Source of the DNA: a bacterium
GTDB taxonomy: Bacteria; Planctomycetota; J058; JAJDCP01
Direction of reading: 5' to 3'
DNA: 52,323 nucleotides
NCBI GenBank assembly: GCA_030428695.1
Contig: JAUIEM010000004.1
Location: 1 to 52,323 of the forward strand
Made by a program: the position numbers and the translations under genes. Shown here piece after piece: positions 16,256 through 25,651 of the stretch. Within the stretch, counting starts at the first letter, position 1, and each line of letters opens with the position of its first letter. A model generated the notes under the pieces. That model worked only from the letters and a program-made list of their open reading frames with translations, was not told the DNA's origin and did no database searches.

Positions 16256-19228
16256 CTACCGCAGCGGAAACAGCTCCCGCTGCACCCGCACGATCTCCCC
16301 CTCGGTCTGCGAGACGACCAGCTCGAGCACCGGCGTCCCGCGCGCGGCCTGCAGGCAGCGCCGCAGCTCGGCGGGCAGGCGGGGGAAGCGGAAGGCGCTC
16401 GCGTCCGGCGCGAGCTCGATGCTCCACAGCGCCGGGCCCGCCGTCCCGTCGCGGAGCACCAGCCGCTGGTGCAGACGGGGCAGGGCCGGGGCCGCCCAGC
16501 GCACCTCGCCGCGGGGGACGCGGCCGTCGAGCTCGACCTCGAAGCGGGCGAGCAGCGCTGGCAGGAAGGGGGGCAGGGGGACGCCGCTGTCGAGGGCGCG
16601 CGCCAGGGGGACGTGCAGCTCCGCGCGTCGTTCGGGGGTGCCGCTGAAGGTCGCGACGTAGCGCACCCGCGCATCGTCGACCGGAGGCCGCACACAGCGC
16701 GCTCCGCAGCCGTCCTCGGCGACGCTTCCGGTCGCGTAGACGATCCAGGCCGCGCGCTCGCCGCGTCGGGTCGGCAGCTCGACAAGCACCGCGGGGCTGG
16801 CGTCGCCCGGCCAGACCGGGGCGCGGAAAACGAGCTCTTCGACTTCGCCGGCGGAGATCACAACGCGGGCGGTGCGCTCCTGCACGGGGCTGTAGACGGC
16901 GCCGCGGCTGACGCCTCCGCCGACCGCGACGCACAGCAGCTCGGACACCCCCGAGGCGCTCGACAGCTCGAGCTCCGCGGAGCCGATGGGCCGGGTCTGG
17001 ACCGGCAGGGCACCGGAGTAGATCCGCAGGCCGTCGGCGCCGTCCACGCCGAGCTCGAGCTGCGCGACGATGCGGTCGGCGTCGGCGTCGAGGGCGACGG
17101 CGGAGGGCTCCAGCTCGATTGCCAGGGAGCGTCGCAGCGGCACGGAGCGCAGCACGCTGCCGGCCCGCCCGACGGTGAGCGCCTCGAACGGGTCGGGGGC
17201 GTAGAGCTCGGCGCGGCCGTCGGCGTCGGTGCGGGCGACGACCTCGCCGACGCCGGCCCAGGAGCCCGCGAGCGGCTGCAGGCTCTCGGCGTCGGTGACG
17301 GCGACGCGCGCCCAGGCGGCGGGCACCCCGCGGGCGACGACGGGCGGCGGGACGCGCAGGAGCAGCAGGCCGGCGGCGGCGAGGCCGAGCAGCAGCCAGG
17401 CCAGCCCGAGGTGCAGGCGGCGGCCGAGTCGTCCCAGGCCGCTGGTCGGCGGGGGCGCGGCTTCCCACCCTGCCTCCGCCGCCGCGCTGGTCACCCGCGC
17501 CCAGCCCGCCTCGATCAGGGCCTGCAGGGGTGCCTGCAGCTCCTTCCGGCCGGCGCGCAGGGCGCCGAGGCGGGTCGGCTCGGCGGGCAGCGCCTCGTAC
17601 AGCTCGATCGCCTCCGGGTCGAGCCCGCGCAGGCTGGCGAGGTCGTGGCCCCAGCCCGGGACGATCCGGGTGTCGGGATCGGCGAGGCTGCGGCGCAGGC
17701 GGACGGCCGAGTCGGAGGAGCCGCTGCCGGTGAACATCAGCGAGCCGCTGCTCCGGGCGGTCGGCACCGCCGCGGTGCTCGAGCTCACGCCGAGGGCCTC
17801 GACCGCCGCGGAGCTCGGCCGGACGGGCAGGGGCTCGGGCTCCGGCAGGGCGGGCAGCGCGGGAGCCGCGTCGCTCTCGACGTGCGGCGTTCCGCCGGTC
17901 GGCTCGAGATCCAGGGTCAGCGTGCGCCCGCCGCGGCGGGGGGCGCCGTCGCCGTCCAGGCTCCATTTGCCGCCCTGCTTGAAGGGCGACAGGGAGGAGT
18001 CGCCCGTCGACGGCGGCTCCGGCTCGTCGTGGCTGACCGACAGGTTCCAGGTCGGCTTCTTGATGAGGGCCGAGTCGTCCTCCTCCCGGGCCTGGGCGAT
18101 GCCCTCGGGGGAGGGCAGCGGCGCGGTCGGGGGTATGCCCTCCCGCTCGGCGCGCAGGGGACGGGTGGCGCTGTGCGGATCGCTGACCGAGCTCGGCGTC
18201 GTCGACAGCGGCGAGGTCGCCGGCTGCAGGTCGATCAGCTCGCTCGGCAGCGGCAGGGTCGCCCCGGGCAGGTCGACGGTGGCCGAGCTCTCCGGCCGGA
18301 AGAAGTTGTCCGTCGGCAGCGGGGGCAGGTCTTCGTCCGCGACCACCGGCCGCCCCGGGATCTCGACCACTTGCAAGGCCGCGAGGGCCTCGAGCAGCTC
18401 CTCGCAACTCTGGAAGCGGCGGCCGAGCTCCTGGTCGGTGCAGCGGTGCAGGAAGCCGAGCAGCTCCCGGGGCACGTGCCGCCAGGCCTGCGGCTCGATC
18501 AGCCCGACCATGTAGCCGTTGATCTTCTTCTGGGGAGGGATGCGCGCCATCAGCAGCAGGTAGATGCTGACCCCGAGGCTGAAGATGTCGGACTGGGGTC
18601 CGGGCATGCCGCGGATGTGCTCCGGCGCCATGAAGCCGACCGTGCCCATCGTGATCCCGACCTCGGTCAGGCGCGTGCCTTCGAGCTCCTTGGCGATGCC
18701 GAGGTCGCAGATCTTCGGCGTGCCGTCGGCGGCGACGAGCACGTTGGCCGGCTTGATGTCGCGATGGACCACCCCGACCCGGTGCAGGGCGAGCAAGCCG
18801 AGGGCGATGCCCCGCGCCCAGTACAGCACGTGGCGGACCGGCAGGTAGCGGCGCTGGCGCATCGAGCCCTTGAGGACGTGGTCGAGGCCGCCGTGCTCCA
18901 TCAGCTCGATGATCACGTAGGGCGCGCCGTTGTCGAGCTCGCCGCAGTCGAAGATCTGCACGATGTGCGGGCTCTGGAACTTCGCCGTCAGGCGCAGCTC
19001 GCGCTCGAAGCGCTTGCGGAAGAGATCGACCGCCTCCAGGCCGAGGCTCTCCTTGACGATCTTCGCCGCGACCTCGCGCTGCAGGCGGGTGTCCAGCACC
19101 CGGTAGACCGCCGCCTGGCTGCCGACGCCGAGGGGCTTGACGATCTCGAAGCGCTGCCCGTCGGCGCCGCCGAAGCGGTAGCCTGGCCGGACGCGCACGC
19201 GCTTGCTGCGGTCATTTTCGACGCTCAC
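16256..19228 (-). CDS. Transmembrane Ser/Thr protein kinase with ectodomain
   Basis: A 990-residue protein starting at GTG 19228, with GGGGAGG upstream. The kinase domain (about 27-300) has LGVGSQAAVYRV, Lys56 (AAKIV), HRDIKPAN (155-162), DLG (175-177, for DFG) and APEH (201-204). All catalytic residues are kept, so it is probably active. A long Ser/Pro/Glu-rich linker (330-590) contains many possible phosphosites. One span (about 601-622) is followed by an extracytoplasmic region of beta-type segments, one resembling a carboxypeptidase-regulatory-like fold (VTDAESLQPLAGSW ... TDADGRAELYAPDPF). It is the only kinase in the island on the minus strand and diverges from the nucleotide-transporter-like gene. 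Confidence 0.87.
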   Translation of the reverse strand: MSVENDRSKRVRVRPGYRFGGADGQRFEIVKPLGVGSQAAVYRVLDTRLQREVAAKIVKESLGLEAVDLFRKRFERELRLTAKFQSPHIVQIFDCGELDNGAPYVIIELMEHGGLDHVLKGSMRQRRYLPVRHVLYWARGIALGLLALHRVGVVHRDIKPANVLVAADGTPKICDLGIAKELEGTRLTEVGITMGTVGFMAPEHIRGMPGPQSDIFSLGVSIYLLLMARIPPQKKINGYMVGLIEPQAWRHVPRELLGFLHRCTDQELGRRFQSCEELLEALAALQVVEIPGRPVVADEDLPPLPTDNFFRPESSATVDLPGATLPLPSELIDLQPATSPLSTTPSSVSDPHSATRPLRAEREGIPPTAPLPSPEGIAQAREEDDSALIKKPTWNLSVSHDEPEPPSTGDSSLSPFKQGGKWSLDGDGAPRRGGRTLTLDLEPTGGTPHVESDAAPALPALPEPEPLPVRPSSAAVEALGVSSSTAAVPTARSSGSLMFTGSGSSDSAVRLRRSLADPDTRIVPGWGHDLASLRGLDPEAIELYEALPAEPTRLGALRAGRKELQAPLQALIEAGWARVTSAAAEAGWEAAPPPTSGLGRLGRRLHLGLAWLLLGLAAAGLLLLRVPPPVVARGVPAAWARVAVTDAESLQPLAGSWAGVGEVVARTDADGRAELYAPDPFEALTVGRAGSVLRSVPLRRSLAIELEPSAVALDADADRIVAQLELGVDGADGLRIYSGALPVQTRPIGSAELELSSASGVSELLCVAVGGGVSRGAVYSPVQERTARVVISAGEVEELVFRAPVWPGDASPAVLVELPTRRGERAAWIVYATGSVAEDGCGARCVRPPVDDARVRYVATFSGTPERRAELHVPLARALDSGVPLPPFLPALLARFEVELDGRVPRGEVRWAAPALPRLHQRLVLRDGTAGPALWSIELAPDASAFRFPRLPAELRRCLQAARGTPVLELVVSQTEGEIVRVQRELFPLR

Positions 19229-19253
19229 GGCCCGCCTCCCCCGGGGAAGCGCC

Positions 19254-19282
19254 AGTGTAGCCCAATCGGCGCCCAGCGTCGA
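19254..19282 (-). promoter_or_regulatory. Possible promoter of the minus-strand kinase
   Basis: On the minus strand TCGACG, a 17-base spacer and TACACT (plus-strand AGTGTA at 19254-19259) lie about 26 bases before the GTG start. The -35 is weak. Confidence 0.3.
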
Positions 19283-19377
19283 GCGGGGCGAGGGAGGCGG
19301 GGCAGCTCGCCGCGCCGGCGCGGCGGCGGTAGACTGGCGACGATGGCCGTGGAAGACACGCCCCGGAGGGAGATTCG

Positions 19378-22300
19378 ATGCTGCGTCGCTGGTTCCGGCT
19401 GCGCCCCGGAGAGGGCAGCCTGCTCGCGCATCTCGCCGGGCTGCTCGCCTGCCTCGCGGTGCCGACGGTGCTGCTGCCGGCGGTGACGATCAGCGCCTTC
19501 CTCGATGTCTACGACAGCGACGCTCTGCCCTGGCTGTACATCGCCGTCGCGGTCGTCAACCCGCTGGCCGGCCTGCTCGCGGCGCGGGTAGGCCAGCGGG
19601 TGAGCAGCGCGCGTTTCGTGCTCCTGCAGCTCGCGGCGCTCGCCCTGGCCTGCGTCGGCCTGCGCGGGCTGCTCGCCGTCGGCCTGCCGCTCGCGGTCGC
19701 GGGCGCCGCGGTCGGGGCCGAGGTGTTGCTGGTCGCGCTGCTGCTGGTCTCCTACGCGAACACCGACCGCCTGTTCACCCTCCGCCAGGCCCGGCGCCTG
19801 GCCGGACTGGCGGGGGCGGGAGGGGTGCTCGGGGCGACGCTGACCGGGCTGTCGATGCCGGCCCTGGTCGGCTGGCTCGGCAGCGAAGAGCTGGTCTGGA
19901 TCGCGGCCGCCTTCTGCGCGGTCGGCTTTCTCCTCGAGCTGCGCATCGTGCGCCGCTTCGCGGACCGCTTCGAGGATGACGACGAGGAGGAAGCGCGGCC
20001 GCCCGGCCTGCGGCCCCTGCTCGCCAAGCCGCTGGTGCGGGTGTTGTTCGCCGTCGCGGCGCTCTCGGCCTTCGCCTTCACCGTGCTCGACAACGCCTTC
20101 TTCCTGGTCGTCGAGGAGCGCTTCTCCGACCCGGACGCCCTCGCCGGGCTGCTCGGCCGCCTGGCCGCCGCGACCTCGATCCTGACCCTGCTCGTGCAGC
20201 TGTTGCTCAGCGCCCGGGCGGTCGGCTGGTTCGGACTGGGCGGCGCCCTGCTGGTCGCGCCCCTCGCCCTCGCCCTCGGCGCCGTGCTGCTGCTGGTCGC
20301 GCCGCCCGGGAGCGCGCTGCTCGTGCTCGCCTCCGGCCTGTGGGTGCTGCATCTCGCGGTCGAGGAGGGCCTGGACACCCCGCTCTACCTCACCCTGTTC
20401 CGGCCGCTGCCGGCGGGCCCCCGCGCCGCCGCCCAGGAGCTCGGGGAGTCGCTGGCCGGCCAGCTCGGGGCGGGCCTGGCGGGCGGGCTGCTGCTGCTCC
20501 TGCTCGGGCCCCTCGAGGCCTCGCCGCGGGTGCTGTTCGGCATCCTGTGCGCGGTCGCCCTGGTCTGGGCGCTCGGCGCGCGCCTCGCCCTCGGCGCCTA
20601 CCGCCGGGGCCTGGGGGAGGCCCTGCAGCGCCACGCCCTGGTCGGCGAGGCCCTGCCCCTCGACGCGGCGGTCGCCCGCACCCTGGCGGTCCGGGCTCGG
20701 GAGGGGACGGCCGGCGAGGCGCGCTTCGCCCTCGAGCAGCTCGCCGAGGCGGGGCATCCGCTGCGCCACGAGGCCCGCGCGGCGGCGCTCTCGCACCCCG
20801 ACCCCGGGGTCCGGCGGCGCGCGGCCCTGGCGCTCGAGGAGGAGCCGCGACCGGCGCTCGCCGCGCGGCTCGCCACGTGTCACCAGCGCGAGCGGGGCGC
20901 ACGGGAGCGGGGGGCGATGCTGCGCGGGCTGGCGGCCTGCGATCCGGAGGCGGGCGTCGCCGCGGCGGAAGCCTCCCTCACCGACGCCGAGCCGGCCCTG
21001 CGGCGGGCGGCGGCGGTCGCGCTGCTGCGCTCGGGGGGCCTGCGCGGCGCCCTGCGGGTCGGCCCGCTGCTGCTCGCCCAGCTCGGCTCGACGGACCCCG
21101 AGGAGCGCGTAGAGGGCGCGCGCCGGCTCGGCGCCATCGGCGACTCCCGCCTGCATCGGGAGCTGTCCCCGCTGCTCGATGATCCCGCGCCGGAGGTGCG
21201 CATCGCGGCCCTGCGGGCGGCGGAAGGGATAGGGGCCCCGCCGCTGTGGCCGCTCGTGGTCGCCGCCCTGGCCCGGGAAGACACCCGCCCGGCGGCGGCG
21301 CGCGCGCTCCTCGCCGGCGGCGCCGAGACGGTGCCGGCCCTGGGCGCCGAGACGGACGCGGCGCCGACGCTGCCGTGGCGGCTGCGGCTGCTCGGCCGCA
21401 TCGGTGGGGAGGAAGCGGTCGCCCACCTGCTCGGGCACGCGAAGGCGGAGGACGGTGAGCAGCGGGCGGAGGCCTTGCGGGCCCTGCGGGCGGCGGCTCC
21501 AGAGCCGCCGGTGGGGCCGCCGGAGGAGCTCCGCGCGGGGCTCGAGCGGGAGCTGGACTGCGGGCGCCGGGTGCTCGCCTGCCTGTGCGGCGCCGACGGG
21601 GAACATCCGGAGCTGCGCCTCGCTCTGCGCGAAGAGCGCGCGGAGGCCCTCGAGCGGATGTTCGGCTGGTTGGCGCTGCGCGGGCCGGCGGCGCGGGTGT
21701 GGCAGGTGTGGGAGCGGCTCGGCAAGGGGCCCGACGCCCGGGCGCTCGCGCTCGAGGCGCTCGAAGGGTTGCTGCGCGATCCGCGCGAGCGCGAGCTGCT
21801 CGCCTTCCTCGAGCAGCCTTCCTCCGCCGAGCAGCTGCGGGTCCTGGGCGGGACGTCGTGCCCGGCGGAGGCTGTGCAGGCCTCCGTCGCCGCCGATCGC
21901 GAGCTCGGGGACTGGTGCCGCGGGCTGGCGAGCCTCGGTCGCGGCCAGCCGACGACGGTGGACACCGCGCTGCGCGAGCGGGTCGGCCTGCTCCGTCGCG
22001 TGCCGCTGCTCGCGCACCTGCGCGGCGGCGCGCTCGCCCACCTCGCCCGGCGCTGCGTGGCGCGGCCCGTGGCGGCGGGGGAGGTGCTCTTCCGCAGCGG
22101 AGAGCCGGGCGACGCCCTGTGGCTGGTCGCCCGCGGGCGGCTGGAGGTGCGACGGGGGCTGCGGGTGCTCGCGGAGGTCGGTCCCGAGGAGGTGGTCGGG
22201 GAGCTCGCGGTGCTGTCGCCGGAGCCGCGCGCGGCGACGGTGCTCGCGACCGAGGCCAGCGAGCTGCTCGGCCTGCCCCGGGCGGCCTTCCTCGCGCTGC

Positions 22301-22920
22301 TCGAGAGCGACGCGGGAGCGGCGCGCGGCACCCTCGCCCTGGTCGCCGAGCGCTGCCGCTCGATCCTGTCCGGGCCCGGGCGCGCCCCCGCGCTCGGCCT
22401 GGGCTACGGCAGCGAGCTTGCGGGCGTGCGGTCGGCGGCCGACGCCTCCCTGTGGAACCGGCGCCTGGCCCTGCGCGGCACCCGCCTGTTCGAGGACGCC
22501 TCCGGCCCGGCGCTGTCCGCCCTGGCGGGGGTGTGCGAGGTGCGGGAGCTCGCGCGGGGCGAGCGCCTGGGGGACGGGGGCGAGCCCTGCTCGGCGCTGT
22601 ACGTCGTGGTCGCCGGGGAGCTGTGCGTGCGGGGCCGCAGCCGGCCCGAGGCCTGGTTCGGCGTCGGCGCGCTGGTCGGGGCGCTGCCGCTCTTCTGCGA
22701 GCTGCCGTGGCCGCGCACCGTCGAGGCGACCCGCCCCGCGCGGGTGCTCGCCCTGAGCCGGCGCGCCCTCGGCCGGGTGCTCGAGAGCGAGCCAGCGGCG
22801 GCCTGGCCGGGGATCGCGCTGCTGATCCGCTGGATCCGGGAGGAAGCCGGGCCGGAGAGCCTGGAGGCGACGACCTTCCTCGGGCTGGCGGGCGAGCCGC
22901 CGCGTTCGACGGTCGGATAG
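19378..22920 (+). CDS. Nucleotide-transporter-like (NTT/MFS) membrane protein fused to HEAT repeats and two cNMP-binding domains
   Basis: The N-terminal ~405 residues contain about ten to twelve hydrophobic segments and resemble the ATP/ADP translocase-like NTT family (e.g. TISAFLDVYDSDALPWLYIA, an inter-span VRRFADRFEDDDEEE loop). Residues about 420-760 are Ala/Leu/Arg-rich helical repeats of HEAT type (DPGVRRRAALALEEE, DPAPEVRIAALRAAE). Two cyclic-nucleotide-binding folds follow. Domain 1 (about 871-985) contains GEVLFRSGEPGDALWLVARG and VVGELAVLSPEPRAATV, close to the phosphate-binding cassette. Domain 2 (about 1032-1150) is degenerate there. Family members with this fusion are known from predicted proteins, but their substrate is unclear. 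A role coupling transport to a nucleotide second messenger is inferred. ATG 19378 follows GGAGGGAGATTCG. Confidence 0.8.
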   Translation: MLRRWFRLRPGEGSLLAHLAGLLACLAVPTVLLPAVTISAFLDVYDSDALPWLYIAVAVVNPLAGLLAARVGQRVSSARFVLLQLAALALACVGLRGLLAVGLPLAVAGAAVGAEVLLVALLLVSYANTDRLFTLRQARRLAGLAGAGGVLGATLTGLSMPALVGWLGSEELVWIAAAFCAVGFLLELRIVRRFADRFEDDDEEEARPPGLRPLLAKPLVRVLFAVAALSAFAFTVLDNAFFLVVEERFSDPDALAGLLGRLAAATSILTLLVQLLLSARAVGWFGLGGALLVAPLALALGAVLLLVAPPGSALLVLASGLWVLHLAVEEGLDTPLYLTLFRPLPAGPRAAAQELGESLAGQLGAGLAGGLLLLLLGPLEASPRVLFGILCAVALVWALGARLALGAYRRGLGEALQRHALVGEALPLDAAVARTLAVRAREGTAGEARFALEQLAEAGHPLRHEARAAALSHPDPGVRRRAALALEEEPRPALAARLATCHQRERGARERGAMLRGLAACDPEAGVAAAEASLTDAEPALRRAAAVALLRSGGLRGALRVGPLLLAQLGSTDPEERVEGARRLGAIGDSRLHRELSPLLDDPAPEVRIAALRAAEGIGAPPLWPLVVAALAREDTRPAAARALLAGGAETVPALGAETDAAPTLPWRLRLLGRIGGEEAVAHLLGHAKAEDGEQRAEALRALRAAAPEPPVGPPEELRAGLERELDCGRRVLACLCGADGEHPELRLALREERAEALERMFGWLALRGPAARVWQVWERLGKGPDARALALEALEGLLRDPRERELLAFLEQPSSAEQLRVLGGTSCPAEAVQASVAADRELGDWCRGLASLGRGQPTTVDTALRERVGLLRRVPLLAHLRGGALAHLARRCVARPVAAGEVLFRSGEPGDALWLVARGRLEVRRGLRVLAEVGPEEVVGELAVLSPEPRAATVLATEASELLGLPRAAFLALLESDAGAARGTLALVAERCRSILSGPGRAPALGLGYGSELAGVRSAADASLWNRRLALRGTRLFEDASGPALSALAGVCEVRELARGERLGDGGEPCSALYVVVAGELCVRGRSRPEAWFGVGALVGALPLFCELPWPRTVEATRPARVLALSRRALGRVLESEPAAAWPGIALLIRWIREEAGPESLEATTFLGLAGEPPRSTVG

Positions 22921-22930
22921 CGGGCGGTGG

Positions 22931-23022
22931 ATCGGAGTCGGAATCGGCATCGGCATCGGAATCGGAGCCGGAGGGCACGGGCACGGGCACGTTCGGGACT
23001 CTGCATCAAAATCGGAATCGGA
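22931..23022. repeat. Intergenic six-base periodic array (ATCGGM)
   Basis: Seven consecutive six-base units at 22931-22972 (ATCGGA, GTCGGA, ATCGGC, ATCGGC, ATCGGA, ATCGGA, GCCGGA) are followed by three GGGCAC units (22973-22990) and two more ATCGGA units (23011-23022). It lies between convergent genes. Related arrays occur at 38.2 and 50.8 kb. Confidence 0.8.
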
Positions 23023-23029
23023 CCCCCGA

Positions 23030-25024
23030 TCACTCCTCCGGATACACCAAGTCCGCCTCCGCCCGCAGGTCCGCGGCCGCCTCCGGGAGCCCCTGGGACG
23101 CGCGCAGGGCGGCGAACTCGCGGAGCGCGCCGGCGAGGTTCCGCAGATGGCTGCGGTTGCGCGGATCGACCTCGCACAGCCGCCGACGGCGCGCGATCTC
23201 CTCGACGAAGCAGGCGGCGGCCCGGTCGTGGCGGCCGGTCTGGGAGGCGAGCTGGCCCTGGGCGGCCCAGGCTTCGCACGCGGCGAGCAGGGCGGGCTGG
23301 TGGTCGGGGCTGCGGGCGATGACCTCGTCGGCGATCGCGACGCACAGCGCGAAGTGGCCGACGGCCTGGTCCCACAGCAGGCTGAAGCGGTCGTCGATGC
23401 CGCCGCCGGCCTGGAGGTGGGCGCGGAGCTCGGCGACCGCGGCCTTCGCGCGCCCGAGCGCTTCCTCGGCGCGGGCGGCGCCCTCGTCGAGGCTGAGGGC
23501 GCGTCTGCGCAGGAGGGAGCGGCAGTGCAACGTGTAGACCTGGTAGGTGCGCAGCGCGCGCTCCGGCCGGCCCGCGCGTTCCTCCAGAGCCGCGAGCTCG
23601 AGGGTGAGGGCGGCCGCCCCGGCCAGGTAGGCGGTCTCCTCCGGGACGAGGCGCATGCAGCCGAGCAGGAGCCGCGCGCCGAGCTCGAGCTGCGCGATCG
23701 CCGCGTCGACGGCGCCGTCCGCCGCGAGCGCCGCGGCGCTCTCCTGCAGCCGGTCGGGCAGCGCCCGGCGGCAGGTCTCGGCCCGCGGCACCAGCTCGAG
23801 CAGGGACAGCATCGTGGTCGCGCCGAAGGCGAGGAGCGGGGCGGCCGCGGCCGGGTCTTCCGCCCGGAGCAGGCGGGTCCCGAGGGTCTCGGCGGCGATC
23901 GACGCCGTCTGCAGGGCGACCCGGTCGTCGACGCCGTCGGGATAGGCCGCGCGCAGCTCGTCCAGGCTGCCCTGGAGCTGGGTGTCGCTGCTCAGCGGGC
24001 CCTCCTCCTCGGCGAGCACGAGCTCGAGGCGGCGCAGGGCGGCGAAGCGTCTGCGCGGCAGACTGAGCGCGGGCGCGAGCTCGTGGCCGGCGGCGTCGAA
24101 GGCCTGTTGGCGGGCGCGGGTGGCGAGCAGCTGGCGGCCGTGGTGGGACAGGCCGGCGGCGCAGCTCTCGAAGAAGCGCAGGACGGTCGGCACGGCGAGG
24201 CTGTCGCCGATCAGCTCCCGTGCGCGCGACTCTCCGGTCGCGAGCAGGGCGGCGAGGGCATCGATCTGGTCGGAGCCGGCGAGGGCGCGGGCGTGCAGCT
24301 CCATCAGCGCGAGCTCTTCGCGGCGCTCGGACGCCTTGAGCGGGCGCTCGTCCCGCACCGAGGCGCGCACCGCCAGCGCGCTGCTCAGGGCCTCCGCGGC
24401 CTCGCGCGGCTGGCCGCGGAAGAGGAGCTCGGCCCCGCGCCGGCCGGTCGCGTCGCGGAACAGGACGAGGGGCTCGCCGATCGGGAGCTCCCGGTCGGCC
24501 AGCAGCCCCGCGAGCTGCAGGTCATTGCGCCCGGGCCACAGCCGCACGACCAGGGTGAAGGTGCTGTCCTCCCGCAGCTCGATGGGCAGCTCGCGCGCGC
24601 CGGGAGCCCGCAGCACGACGCCGCGCAGGCTCTCGGCGTGGACGAGGCGCAGGCGGCCTCCGACGATCAGCCCGCCGTCGTCGAGCTGGTCGTCGCGGTA
24701 CAGGCCGAAGGCCGCGGGCCGCAGCTCGAGCACCGAGAGCTCCGGCGGCGCGACGACGACCGTCGGCTCGGGCCACAACCAGAACAGGAACATCAGCAGG
24801 GCGGCGAGCGCGACGCCGAGCTTGACGGTCTGCCGCACCCGGCGCTGGCGCTTGCGGCGGGCGCGGCTGGCCGGCGAGGAGGGTCCCTTGAGCAGCGGGG
24901 GACGGGGTCCGGGCATCCGGCGGCGGCGCCGTCGCCGCTTCCGTGCGTGGGCCCCACACGCCGTGCAGCGCTCCGCGGTCGGCGGATTGAGCTCGAAGCA
25001 GGACTGGCAGGTCCACCTGGGCAT
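23030..25024 (-). CDS. Zinc-ribbon single-span membrane protein with helical repeat C-terminus, function unknown
   Basis: A 664-residue protein starting at ATG 25024 (GAGGAA upstream, 8 bases after the miaE stop). Residues 6-23 form a Cys4 zinc ribbon (CQSCFELNPPTAERCTAC) followed by a very basic patch (29-65) and one membrane span (69-84). Positive-inside charge puts the ribbon in the cytoplasm and the remaining ~580 residues outside. The outer part is Ala/Leu-rich and helical, with TPR-like pairs (e.g. RALRTYQVYTLHCRSLLRRR), ending in a region with repeated Ala/Arg helices. No enzyme motif is seen. The ribbon has the same C-x2-C-x10-C-x2-C spacing as in the kinase at 4801 and the FHA protein at 25652, suggesting a shared partner. 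Confidence 0.75.
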   Translation of the reverse strand: MPRWTCQSCFELNPPTAERCTACGAHARKRRRRRRRMPGPRPPLLKGPSSPASRARRKRQRRVRQTVKLGVALAALLMFLFWLWPEPTVVVAPPELSVLELRPAAFGLYRDDQLDDGGLIVGGRLRLVHAESLRGVVLRAPGARELPIELREDSTFTLVVRLWPGRNDLQLAGLLADRELPIGEPLVLFRDATGRRGAELLFRGQPREAAEALSSALAVRASVRDERPLKASERREELALMELHARALAGSDQIDALAALLATGESRARELIGDSLAVPTVLRFFESCAAGLSHHGRQLLATRARQQAFDAAGHELAPALSLPRRRFAALRRLELVLAEEEGPLSSDTQLQGSLDELRAAYPDGVDDRVALQTASIAAETLGTRLLRAEDPAAAAPLLAFGATTMLSLLELVPRAETCRRALPDRLQESAAALAADGAVDAAIAQLELGARLLLGCMRLVPEETAYLAGAAALTLELAALEERAGRPERALRTYQVYTLHCRSLLRRRALSLDEGAARAEEALGRAKAAVAELRAHLQAGGGIDDRFSLLWDQAVGHFALCVAIADEVIARSPDHQPALLAACEAWAAQGQLASQTGRHDRAAACFVEEIARRRRLCEVDPRNRSHLRNLAGALREFAALRASQGLPEAAADLRAEADLVYPEE

Positions 25025-25032
25025 CGCGTTCC

Positions 25033-25611
25033 TCAGAAGGAGTGCAGGCGCGGCGCGCCCCGGGAGCTGGCCAGGGCCTGCCACTCGGCCTCGGCCAGTG
25101 TCGCGAGCCTGTCCTTGACCGCCTCGGCTCCGAACTGACGGCGCGCGAGCCCGAGGTACTGCGCGTAGTGCCGGGCCTCGTCGCGTCGCAGCTCCCCGTA
25201 GAAGTCCGCGAGCGCACGGTCGTCGAGGCGCCGCTCGAGCTCGCCGAAGCGCTCGCAGCTGCGGGCCTCGATCAAGGCGGCGACCAGCAGCTTGTCGAGC
25301 AGACCCTCCTCCGCACCCTTGCGCACCTTCGCGCCGAGCCGCGCGGCGTAGGGGGCGGGCTCGAGCTTGACGAGCTGCAGGCCGCGCTCCTCGAGCAGGG
25401 CGAGCATGCGCGAGAAGTGCTCCATCTCCTCGCGCACGACCAGCGCGAGCTCGCGGGCGAGCCCGGGGACGCCCGTGTAGCGGAAGATCATCGCCAGGGC
25501 GCTCGAGGCCGCCCGCTTCTCGAGGTGGGTGTGGTCGACCAGGAGCGCGTCCAGCGCCGGGCGGACGCGCTCGTACCAGCCGGGATCGGTCGTCGCGACC
25601 AGCGGCAGCAT
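25033..25611 (-). CDS. miaE: tRNA-(ms2io6A37) hydroxylase MiaE-like diiron protein
   Basis: MiaE is a non-haem diiron monooxygenase that hydroxylates the isopentenyl group of ms2i6A at position 37 of tRNAs reading U-initial codons. This 192-residue protein has the expected size and the ferritin-like ligand set: Glu31 in DHTHLEKRA, Glu62 and His65 in REEMEHF, Glu115 in LIEARS, and Glu145 and His148 in RRDEARHY. ATG 25611 is chosen because GGAGGG lies upstream; a longer form from 25668 would overlap the preceding gene. It is the middle gene of an operon with an FHA/zinc-ribbon gene and a zinc-ribbon membrane protein, an unexpected pairing for a tRNA-modification enzyme. The miaA and miaB genes are not in this window. 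Confidence 0.9.
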   Translation of the reverse strand: MLPLVATTDPGWYERVRPALDALLVDHTHLEKRAASSALAMIFRYTGVPGLARELALVVREEMEHFSRMLALLEERGLQLVKLEPAPYAARLGAKVRKGAEEGLLDKLLVAALIEARSCERFGELERRLDDRALADFYGELRRDEARHYAQYLGLARRQFGAEAVKDRLATLAEAEWQALASSRGAPRLHSF

Positions 25612-25651
25612 CAGCCCTCCACTCCGCTGGGGGGAAGGGGCAGGGCGGCCG

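Noticed and set aside
9172..16785. A 2537-codon minus-strand frame spanning two genes
   Set aside because: It covers both the protease and the TPR kinase on the opposite strand and shows only low-complexity composition; a G+C artefact.
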